Positions 33,601-42,000 of a stretch of 64,000 bases of DNA are shown piece after piece. A program made the translations under genes and the position numbers. Every line of letters begins with the position of its first letter. Positions within the stretch are counted from its first letter, which is position 1. The stretch is taken from assembly GCA_934371135.1 (NCBI GenBank), contig CAKRNO010000004.1:39987-103986 (forward strand), given 5' to 3'. The DNA is from an uncultured Eubacteriales bacterium (GTDB lineage Bacteria; Bacillota; Clostridia; Oscillospirales; CAG-272). Under the pieces are notes generated by a model. That model made no database searches, was not told the origin of the DNA, and saw only the letters and a program-made list of their open reading frames with translations.

Positions 33601-35726
33601 CGCTCCAGGGGATGTATCAGAAGAACGGCAATGACGTCATGCTGTCCTCCGGCGGCAACTACTATTATTTCCTGCTCTCCGGCGAGACCTGCGCTCTGCG
33701 CGGCGGCGAATACGGCAGAACCTATCTCATGATGGACAACCAGGTGTTTGACGGACTGTATGCAGAGTTTGACGGGCTCGGCCACGTCACGATCTTCCGT
33801 ATGGTCAAAAACGGGGATGAGTACGAGAGAGAAGTGGTCGATGCCAACGGTACTTACACGCGCGACGGCGACAGAGCCACGCTCTCCTACAAGGTGGGTG
33901 CCGTGACGCACGAGATTACCGTGAAGTTCGGCACTGTGACGAGCGGCAGCAACACGCTGAACGCTCTGCACAGGATTTATGACCGGGTTACCTATTCGTA
34001 TGTGAACGAGGATGACTGGTCTGTCCTCCATCTGAACGGTGACGGTACCGCTACCAAGTACCTGGCAAACGGTATGACCGAGGAGGGCACCTATTCGCTG
34101 GTGACCGACCATCTGCTCTACTATGTCAATGCGGGCGGTACGGAAGCGTATATTTACAACTACGATACCGAGCGCGGCACGGCAAAGCCCCGCACCTATA
34201 CCGCAGTTGCGTATTATACGCCCCAGCTGGATTCTCTCCTGTTCTCCCAGTACGGGTTCGCGATTTTCAATAACAGCGTGCGGTATTACTACACCGTTGA
34301 AAACGATCAGGTGACCCTGTACCATCTTGACGAAAACGCAACCGACAAAAACGATTACGGCTACGTTGAGGAGTCTTTCGGAGCGCTCTCCGAAAGCAAG
34401 ACCTACGGGGGCAAGACGTACTACAAGAATGACGGCTTTGCCATCAGTTTTGTCCGTGCCGATGCAACGAAGGATTACTATCCCGTCCGTGTAGACGAGA
34501 ACAACACGTTGCCGACGTTGATGCTGACCTTTGCACCGACGGGCGGCGAGAACTTCTCGGTCAGCGGGACCGTGGTGATCGGTACCGAGACCTATAATTG
34601 CACCGTTGTCAGAGAGACCGTGGACGGAACCTCTCAGATGTACTTTACGATTGCGACATTCCGCTTCGACATTACCATCAACTATCAGGGTGACGGCGTC
34701 GGGAGCGAAACCAAGAGCACCTATGAGGTCACCGGTCTGACCAGCAGCAACACGATGCCTTCGTACACTTATCTGTATTACCTGTACTATCTGTACGCGA
34801 TGGGCGGCTCTCAGTACGCAGGTCAGTTCAAAAACACCTTCGGTACGATTTCGCTGCACACCGTTTACAAGCAGGACGGTACGGTGGATGAGCGCTACAT
34901 GGACGCGACGTTCGGCGAGTCCACGAAGCTCATGGAGACCGATGGCGCGCTGATTGAAAAGCTGGAGCACAAAGCGTTTGACAGCCTCGGCAACAGCTTC
35001 TACAGAGTTGCCTTTAAGGGTGCGGACGGGTATCAGTACACCATGATTTTCGTGCAGCGCTATATGTCGGTGTTCAGAACCTACGGATACAGCATCTACG
35101 CACTTCTCCGCGAGGAAACGGTGCCGGCGAACGACGGATACGTCGTGACCGTCAACCGTGTGATAGCGTCCGATATCGGGCTGTCTACCGGTGCATACTT
35201 CTCGTTCTCGCTGACGAAAGACGGTACGGAGATTCCCGCATCCGACATCATTATGAACGACGGGAAACTGTACTATATCGTCAGAAATACCGGTGAAGGG
35301 GAAGACGGAAAGACATACTACTATCAGTTGACATTCATCGAGAAGTCCTCCGGCAGCATTGAGGGTGCCACCGGCGAGGGGAACGGTACCGATCCCGGCG
35401 ATACGACGGAGGAGAAAAACAAGCCGCTGCCGCTCTTTGAGAGCGCGACGGTGACGGTCATTGAGGCGACCACCGCGTACACGGCGGACGGCAAGAACTT
35501 CGTGGATGTTCTCCCCGACAACAAGATTCTGCTCCTGTCTCTGACGACAGAGAAGGACGGTAAAGAAACCAGCAGCACCCTGCTCGTGGCTGAGTGCAGC
35601 TACGATGCGGAGAACGGTGTGTACACGCTGAAGACCAGCGATGACAGAACCTTTACCGTGACAATCACCGGCGGGGTGGCGACCATTACCGAGACGACTG
35701 AGCCCGCAACCACAGAACAGGCATGA
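30627..35726 (+). CDS. Large InlB-repeat lipoprotein with unassigned beta-rich repeats
   Basis: The protein has 1699 residues. The signal peptide ends in LFVAC (Cys23). InlB/Listeria-Bacteroides-type repeats occupy about 30-340 (FGGWYTS, LEGWALS, endings TTVYAKW and MILYAVW). From about 345 to 1600 there is a long beta-rich region built of irregular units of the kind GTYVFDEDGNYRTYF, GTYTRDGDRATLSY, GTATKYLANGMTEEGTYSL; I do not recognise a named family. The last 85 residues match the C terminus of the giant LRR lipoprotein. The ATG at 30627 has AGGA 11 bases upstream; the start at 30594 in the same frame would lack a signal peptide start. It is the last gene of the operon and probably surface-displayed. 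Confidence 0.88.
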   Translation: MKKTHLLLLVSVLVLLCGLFVACGKTEQVTLTLVRNDGTDNVVVQTEKGASYTLPESTREGYAFGGWYTSADFSGDPVTSITPSADTTVYAKWDKVYQLTLDPNGGTLGTTRLTLAAGDVISEKIAELVPEKENCRFGTWLLDGEPLTADAVMGNEDITLVAKYKIKYTVEVFRQNETLDGYVRDAETAEDYGYIDEAVTPALTITGFKVVSHEGSVTRLVLSDDVSKNAFRLYFDRQSYTLTFASNYPDGSENERKTETLLYGVTQKLPFVTFEKYGYLLEGWALSAGGERVYSSHVMDGKLRNVPDNGTTAAEEITLTGNMILYAVWGTGYPDLFGGKDLMYVSAAEKDTVYLNRDTVYFKGVLLSDGRTIAFTEGNVPADFPEAVLYPAGNAFLYKNGNRAEITATLYEMGAGKGLNELIKLVFNDENGVTYSEKPSEDATSTIDSEGTYVFDEDGNYRTYFTSGPLKGRTLIITVGTVSVSSTERRTAFQVRNEEELGLGTIRQFVVEGNALVVRTDGNNKLVGDLTLNGFGIASYNTGSGRNSFYYTYDAESRTITLVSQGKVVGVLRLMELNGELGYMIYNASMDVTYNLEDGSTLALDGIQTATYTKDGVAHSGFFTTAKSAFGGTILTFTDGNVTYKFMLTVKTQEVLVDPSNPDGEKKSTKVTVVEQLSADYAEYYYKDAAGVYYGPLFVFDTADRTTVTIYGYNQAKEYHKIAKGTLTYDAATGLYLLTVTETFTLPEGTEPVFTKPLDFSKVKTCALMLNSTLTQYSVHFWFNYSDGVETVDCTQVFTDDKGGKLTLVAGFAIYQINGKTEIGVCKQDGDVATVSFTDRNLYFTLDTEKMTCTVSDKSQASTIYLEVGKDGQISKTSYLVNSPKTGWTYCVVVVDGETQNVLQYPGTCKDTGRKSLTGFPIYTFTSDEKAEGTDTPLYAFDFIEREIVTGNYFFRYDESYAGTFKNPVTSGVLMLDGLGLAGTYSDSTGLSLQGMYQKNGNDVMLSSGGNYYYFLLSGETCALRGGEYGRTYLMMDNQVFDGLYAEFDGLGHVTIFRMVKNGDEYEREVVDANGTYTRDGDRATLSYKVGAVTHEITVKFGTVTSGSNTLNALHRIYDRVTYSYVNEDDWSVLHLNGDGTATKYLANGMTEEGTYSLVTDHLLYYVNAGGTEAYIYNYDTERGTAKPRTYTAVAYYTPQLDSLLFSQYGFAIFNNSVRYYYTVENDQVTLYHLDENATDKNDYGYVEESFGALSESKTYGGKTYYKNDGFAISFVRADATKDYYPVRVDENNTLPTLMLTFAPTGGENFSVSGTVVIGTETYNCTVVRETVDGTSQMYFTIATFRFDITINYQGDGVGSETKSTYEVTGLTSSNTMPSYTYLYYLYYLYAMGGSQYAGQFKNTFGTISLHTVYKQDGTVDERYMDATFGESTKLMETDGALIEKLEHKAFDSLGNSFYRVAFKGADGYQYTMIFVQRYMSVFRTYGYSIYALLREETVPANDGYVVTVNRVIASDIGLSTGAYFSFSLTKDGTEIPASDIIMNDGKLYYIVRNTGEGEDGKTYYYQLTFIEKSSGSIEGATGEGNGTDPGDTTEEKNKPLPLFESATVTVIEATTAYTADGKNFVDVLPDNKILLLSLTTEKDGKETSSTLLVAECSYDAENGVYTLKTSDDRTFTVTITGGVATITETTEPATTEQA

Positions 35727-35751
35727 GCCGATCGGTACACATATAACACCC

Positions 35752-35786
35752 GCAGGGCTGCCAAAAGGCAGCCCTGCTTTTTAATT
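35752..35786 (+). terminator. Intrinsic terminator of the MoxR-VWA-LRR operon
   Basis: The stem GCAGGGCTGCC / GGCAGCCCTGC with an AAAA loop is followed by TTTTTAATT. The core stem is identical to the terminator after the giant LRR gene at 19363. Confidence 0.92.
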
Positions 35787-35851
35787 GCCGGTGAATTTAT
35801 ACTATTGTCAGGTGGCGCACTTGATAGTATCATTCAGCTAATTCACCCCCA

Positions 35852-35883
35852 CGATAAAAACCTCCCGACGTTTCGTCGGGAGG
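35852..35883 (-). terminator. Intrinsic terminator of the leftward Opp-protease-LRR unit
   Basis: On the minus strand the stem CCTCCCGACG / CGTCGGGAGG with a three-base loop runs into TTTTTATCG. It lies 19 bases after the last leftward stop codon and faces the rightward terminator across about 65 bases. Confidence 0.9.
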
Positions 35884-35901
35884 CTTTCTGTTTTGTCAGG
35901 G

Positions 35902-38900
35902 TCAATGGGTCGAGGAGACATCGAGGATCTTTGCGTCGTATTCGTCCCAGTGCTCCACGGTACGATAAATCTCCGCGGATTTCACATAGATGGTGGGGGC
36001 TGTCGCGCCCGCAAAGAGGTTGAACGACACATTCTCCGTTGTGGTGGTCACGGTGTAGTACTCGATGACCGGGACATCTGCGGGGGATGTAATTTCCTTC
36101 CAAATTGTGATGTCCTGGAGCCCCGTGCAGTACGCGAAGCAGGCGCCGCCAAGCTTCCGCAGGGCAGAGCCGCCCTCCTCGGTACCGAAGGTGACACGCG
36201 CGAGGTTGCGGCATCCGAAGAATGCCATCTCGCCGATCTCCTCAAAGCAGGTGGGGAGCGCAAGCGACTTCACAGACGCGCGGTAGAAAGCGTTTTTCTC
36301 GATCACGCGGAGGTCGGATGCGGCGGGGAGAATGAACTTCAGGTTACCGTAGGTGGAACCCTCGCCGATGTAACGGGTGCCGGCATAGGCGAACGCCGCC
36401 TCGCCGATCGACTGGAGGGTCGAGGGGAGCGTGACGCTGTCCAGCTTGGAATAATAGAACGTATCACCCGATTCCTCGTCCTTGGAGCCGGAGAGGATGA
36501 AGCAGTATGCCGGGATGCGGGTCACACCCTCACCGAATACGACCGTCTCCAGCGATGAGCATTCTCTGAACAGATAAATACCGAGATTTCCGCCGACAGA
36601 GCCGGGGATCACCGCATTCACGAGCTCGCTCATGGCGGCAAAGGCATAGTCGCCGATGCGCGTCACCGTATTCGGTATATGCAGTTCTGTGAGCCCTGTC
36701 TGGCAGAATGCATAGTCATCAATATAGGTGACAGTGCCTGTAAAGTTGATCTCCGTTACCTCAGTGAGGTAAGCAAATGCAAATTCACCGATGAAAGAGA
36801 TGTCCTCGGAGATGGTGAGCTTACGGAGCGATGTCGGGGTGCAGGAGCGGGAGCCGGTCGTGTAGGAATAGGTCCCGTCCGCCTGGATAGAGTCGCTCTT
36901 GGAGACTGTCCCGCCGAAGATGTACATCATATAGTCGTTATCCGTATTGGTGCGGGAACCGCCGATAAACGGCACCGTCAGCTCCTCGAGGCGAACCACG
37001 CCGGTGAAAGCGCCCTGCTCAATGGTGGTTACCGTGGCGGGAACCACTACTGTACGAACCTGTGACTTATAGAAGGCACCGGCGGCAATGGTCTCAACGG
37101 TATCGGGGAAGGTGATAGCCTCTTTGGTCTGGGGGACCAAATACAGAACGGTGCACTCTTTGTTATAAAGGCAGTTGTCAAATGCGGCGTAAGCGGTATT
37201 TTCGGGAGCAACGGTAAAGGACTCGATTGCGGCACAGCCATAGTAGGCATTGTCGCCGATCTTCGCCACCGTCGCAGGGATGGAAACCTCACGCAGGGCG
37301 GTGTAGGCGAAGGCGTACCGGCCGATCGAGCGCAGGTCGCCGATGCCCTCGACCTCGGAGAGCCCGGTAAATCCGTAGAAGGCGTAATCCGGGAGCGTGT
37401 CACCCATGACGGCGATGCGGACCTTCTGCAGCGTAGCGGGGGAGAAGTTACCGGCAGAGCCGTTCGCCTCACCGGATTCGGCGCCGAAATAGTATGCGAG
37501 ATAGGGGGCACTGCTCGGCAGAGAATAGACCGCTAATGCTTCAAGTGCGTGCATCCCGGAGAGTGCGCCCCGGCGCAGGGTAAGCCCCGGCGCGTCGAGC
37601 GTCAGCTCCGTGAGGTTGCGGTTGCCGTCAAAGGCAAAGGGCGCAATCTCGGTACAGCCGGCAGGGAGCGTAAAGCTCGTCTCGTTCTTATCGGATGCGA
37701 GGTAGAGGGAGAGACAACGGCCGTAAGCGCTGTAAAGATTACCGTCAATGACGCGGAACAGCGCCGTGTCGTTGTTCGGGGCGGGGAGCAAAGTCGTGAG
37801 GGAGGTGCATCCCTTCAGTGCTCCGGTGCGCAGGTCGTTCAGCGACGCGGGGATGCGGAACTCACGCATGGCGGAGCAGCCGGAGAATGCATATTCACCG
37901 ATTTCGGTCACCGTATCGGGGAGCAGGATCGAGGACAGTGCCTCGCAGTCGGAGAACGCATAGCGCCCCACGGCGAGCAGCCCCTCGGAGAGCCGGACCG
38001 CCGCGAGGCGGCGGCAGCCGGTAAAGGAGTGCTCCCGGATCTCGTCGAGCCCGGTGAGGTCCCCGGCGTCTGTCAGCTTGCCGCACCCGGCAAATGCATA
38101 GGCGCCGACGGACGTGCAGGCAGACGTGAGATTCACAGCGGAAAGCAAGTAGCAGTCATAGAAGGCGGAGGCACCGACGGACACAACGGTCGCGGGGAGG
38201 TGCACCGTCTTCACCCGTGCATTGCCGGAGAAAGCGGAGGCACCGACTTCGGTCACCTCCACACCGTCCCATTTTGCGGGGACGATGACGTTCCGCTCGT
38301 TGCCGGTGTAGCCGGTGACGACACCCGTCTCAATGCGGAGCCCGTCGGTGTATGCCATGCCGTACAACGTGACGGAGCCGGTGGAGACATCACCGGTAAA
38401 GGGCTGCGTGAGAAACACATCGGAGAACCACAGGTAGGAGACGCCGTCTCCGGTCGCCGGCAGGACGGGGGCACCTGCCGGGAAGACCGAGCGCGCCACT
38501 TCTTTTCCGTCTGCCATACCGATGTATTCACCCATGCCGTCATTCAGTTTCCATCCAGCATACAGAGTGGTATTCTCTGCGGGTGCCGTCCGGAAATTGA
38601 ATTTGGCGGTGCAGGAGGTGTTTTTGTACCAGCCCGTAAAGGTGTAGCCCTCTTTGGCAGGAGCGGGAATCGACGCTTCGTCCAGCGTGTTACCATACAA
38701 CAACGAGACGGGGGAGACCGCAGAGCCGCCCTTGGTGTCAAAGCTGACGAGGAGGGACTGTAGCGGAGCCCAGCCGGCATAATAGGTGACATCCGCCGTC
38801 ACGGGCGTCGTCGCAGGAGTAGCCGGCACCGTACCGGCGGCATCGGAATACCAGCCGGTGAAGGTGTAGCCGTAACGGGTGGGATTGGCGGGAACCTCGG

Positions 38901-39060
38901 GGGTGTCTCCGTTTTTCACGGAGACCGTGGTCACCTCTGCGGCGTCCCGGGTATCAAAGGTGACGGTACAGATCTTGTTTTTGCCACAGGAGAGGAGACA
39001 CAGCCCCAGTACCAGGCAGAGGACAAACAGAAAGGATATGCGCGTCAATTTAGTTTTCAT
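35902..39060 (-). CDS. LRR lipoprotein with N-terminal InlB repeats
   Basis: The protein has 1052 residues. The signal peptide ends in LLSC (Cys25). Two InlB repeats lie at about 30-165 (FTGWYSDAAG, FTGWYKNTSC, endings TYYAGW and TLYAGW), followed by a BspA-like LRR_5 array from about 200 to 1000 and a short C-terminal cap. The ATG at 39060 is chosen for the AAAGGAGAGG upstream and the signal peptide. It overlaps the end of the subtilisin-LRR gene by 11 bases in another frame, so the two are translationally coupled. Its domain content matches the lipoproteins of the opposing operon. Confidence 0.92.
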   Translation of the reverse strand: MKTKLTRISFLFVLCLVLGLCLLSCGKNKICTVTFDTRDAAEVTTVSVKNGDTPEVPANPTRYGYTFTGWYSDAAGTVPATPATTPVTADVTYYAGWAPLQSLLVSFDTKGGSAVSPVSLLYGNTLDEASIPAPAKEGYTFTGWYKNTSCTAKFNFRTAPAENTTLYAGWKLNDGMGEYIGMADGKEVARSVFPAGAPVLPATGDGVSYLWFSDVFLTQPFTGDVSTGSVTLYGMAYTDGLRIETGVVTGYTGNERNVIVPAKWDGVEVTEVGASAFSGNARVKTVHLPATVVSVGASAFYDCYLLSAVNLTSACTSVGAYAFAGCGKLTDAGDLTGLDEIREHSFTGCRRLAAVRLSEGLLAVGRYAFSDCEALSSILLPDTVTEIGEYAFSGCSAMREFRIPASLNDLRTGALKGCTSLTTLLPAPNNDTALFRVIDGNLYSAYGRCLSLYLASDKNETSFTLPAGCTEIAPFAFDGNRNLTELTLDAPGLTLRRGALSGMHALEALAVYSLPSSAPYLAYYFGAESGEANGSAGNFSPATLQKVRIAVMGDTLPDYAFYGFTGLSEVEGIGDLRSIGRYAFAYTALREVSIPATVAKIGDNAYYGCAAIESFTVAPENTAYAAFDNCLYNKECTVLYLVPQTKEAITFPDTVETIAAGAFYKSQVRTVVVPATVTTIEQGAFTGVVRLEELTVPFIGGSRTNTDNDYMMYIFGGTVSKSDSIQADGTYSYTTGSRSCTPTSLRKLTISEDISFIGEFAFAYLTEVTEINFTGTVTYIDDYAFCQTGLTELHIPNTVTRIGDYAFAAMSELVNAVIPGSVGGNLGIYLFRECSSLETVVFGEGVTRIPAYCFILSGSKDEESGDTFYYSKLDSVTLPSTLQSIGEAAFAYAGTRYIGEGSTYGNLKFILPAASDLRVIEKNAFYRASVKSLALPTCFEEIGEMAFFGCRNLARVTFGTEEGGSALRKLGGACFAYCTGLQDITIWKEITSPADVPVIEYYTVTTTTENVSFNLFAGATAPTIYVKSAEIYRTVEHWDEYDAKILDVSSTH

Positions 39061-42000
39061 CGGAGTCCTCTCCTTTCGTTTCTTCGGTCTTCTCCGCAGC
39101 CGTCCCTGCGGACCCGGTCGCGTCACCGGCAGAGGCTTCATCCCCGGCGGTGTTCGCTACCGTCGTATCGGATGCTCCGGTATCCTGCGCGGGAGCTGTC
39201 CGTTTCCGGATGACCAGGAACCAGACTGCCGCACCGGCACCTGCCAGGACGACGACAGCGCCGACGACAATCAGGACAATCGCGTAAGCGGGCAGACCGC
39301 TCTTTGAATCCTGCGGGGTATCCGGCGTCGGGGGCTCCGGCGTATCGTCGCCCTGCTCGGCGCGGAGACGCTGTACGGTGGCGATGGCGCTCTGCAGCTT
39401 TGCATAGTTTTCGACGAAGATCCGCTGGTCAGCGGAGGTTGCGTTATACATCCGCTCGAGACGGTCAACCGTCTCGGCATCCGCGAGCGTAATGGCTGCG
39501 GGGAGGTTCCGGATGCTCTCGTTGAGAGCGGCAGTGCCGTCGGTCATCGAGATGACATCCGTGTTTTCTACGGTGCCGATGTACCCTTTCCAGAGGAGAG
39601 AGTCATAGCCTGCCGCATTCTTCGGTACTGTGATATGCAGGTTCGGCGCCTTGTCGGCGTCCGCAAAGTCGTACACAAAGTTGCTGTACGACCAACCGTT
39701 CACCGCCGCGGCGGAATAGTGGCTCTCCAGCGTGGGCGCCGTCACGGACAGGAAGCGGAGCGTGTGCAGCGATGTGCTGCCGTAGAAAGCACCGTCACCG
39801 ATTGACTTCACGGTACGGGCAACGGTCACATCCTCAAGGTAGGGGTTGTTGGCGAACGCGTATGCTTCGATGCGGACGGTCTTGTCCAGAATTGCGTAGG
39901 TTTTGTCGGTCTTACCGGAGGGGTAGGCGACGAGCAGATACGAGCCGTCGGAGAGCTTCTGATAGAGCACCCCGTTGTCCAGGAAGAAGCTCCGGTTCGC
40001 GCTGTCCAGTGTGATGCCGGTCAGCCGGACGAGGCTGTCGTCGGTGGAGTTGTACGCCTTCGTGGTGAGGGCGTTCGGCGCCACATAGGTCAGGCTCGCA
40101 GGCAGGGTCACAGACGAAACCTTGGTGTTGTAGATGGCATAGGAGCCGATGGTCTGCAGCATAGGTACATCCAGCGAGGTGAGGGATCCCGCAAAGGCGA
40201 ACGCAAGGTCACCGAGCGTTTCGCAAGCGGGGAGCGAGACGGAGGTGAGCCCCGTAGCACGGGCAAAGGCACCCTCACCGATGTGTACGGCACGGTCGAG
40301 TGAGAGGGAGGTCAGCTCCTTGGTCTCGGCAAAGGCATAAGCACCGATGTCGGTCGCGGCGGGGAGGCGGACGGAGGTGAGGTGTGTTTTTGCAAAGGCG
40401 TAGTCACCCACCGTTTCCACAGTGCCCGCGTCCAGTGCGGTCAGGGCAGTGCCAACGAAAGCATACTTGCCGACGGAGGTCACGGAGGTAAAGTCAAGAC
40501 CCGCCAGCTTTTCAGCACCGAAGAAGGCAAAGTTGCCGATCGAGGTGACGGCCTCTGGCAGCGTCAGAGCATCCAGAGAGGTCGCACCGTAGAAGGTATA
40601 GTCCGCAATTTCGGTGAGCCCTGCGGGCAGAGCCACGGTACGCAACGCCGCGCAGGCGGCGAAAGCACCCTTGCCGATTGCCCCGAGAGAGGCGGGCAGG
40701 GTCACATCCGTGAGTGCCGCATCGCCCATAAAGGCGTAGTCGCCGATTGCACCGACTCCCGCAGCGAGGGTCACGGAGGTCAGCGCAGTGCATTCCGCAA
40801 AGGCAGCCTCACCGATCTCGGCAACGCCCGCCGGAACGGTCACGGAGGTGATGCCCTCGTTCTGGGCGAAGGCGTATGCACCGAGCGAGGTCAGGCTCGC
40901 GGGGAGCTCAAGCCTGCCGGAGAGGGAGCTCTGCACAAAGGCATACTCGCCGATGGAGGTCACGCCGTCGGGAATGCCGCCGAGCTCCAGTCGGTCGCAG
41001 GAGGCAAAGGCGTAGTCGCCGATGGTCCTGAGAGACGTGCCCGGAAAGACGTTTTGTACGCCGGCGCCCATGAAGGCACCCTCACCGATCGCGGTCACCT
41101 CGTTCAGGTTGACCGAAATGATGGAGTAGACATAGGAGAGGGCGTAGTCGCCGATGGTCCGGACACTGTCCGGGAGCGAGAGCCCGACGATGGATCTGGC
41201 AAACGGAGAGAGGATAAGACGGGTCATATTCTTGTCATAGAGGATCCCGTCCCGGGCGGTCATGTACTTGCTGCCGTCTTCCACCACGAAGTTTTCCACA
41301 AAGACGAGGTAGAACGGGTTGCGCCCGACGGAGCGGATGTTGGCATCCGCGCTGAACGTCACGGCACTGACGGCGCGGCACCCCGCGAAAGCAAAGTCAC
41401 CGATGTACTCGCACCCGGCAGGGACATACACGGAGGTGAGAGCCGAGCAGTTGGTGAAGGCGTAGGCACCGATGTAACGGCAGGTCCCCTTGAAGGAGAC
41501 GTTGGTCAGGGCGCTGCAATAGTAGAAGGCAGCGTCGTCAATCTCTGCCACGTCGGAGGTAAACACCACGTCGGTCAGACCCGAGCAGTAGTAGAAGGCG
41601 TTTTCACCAACATAGGTGGCGCCAAGGGTCAGCGAACGCAGGGAAGAACACATTGCGAAGGCGTAGTCGGCAATCTTGTTCGCCGGGGAGGTCCTGAGCT
41701 CCTCCAGCCCCGTGCAGCCCACGAAGCAGAATCTGCCGATCTGTCCCACCGTGCTGATATCCACCGTTCGCAGCGAGGTACAGAACGAGAAGGCACGGTC
41801 GCAGATGGTATGGCAGTTCGAGAGGTCGATTGCTTCCAGCGCCCGGTCGCCGTAGAAAGCGAGCTGGCAGATGGTCTGCACTTTTCCGAGGTTGATGGTC
41901 TTCAGCGATTCGCAGTAGCCGAACGACCATTCATCGACCTGCTTACAGGTGGACGGCAGGACAATCTCCTCCAGGTTCTCGCACCCGTAGAAGGCGCCGT

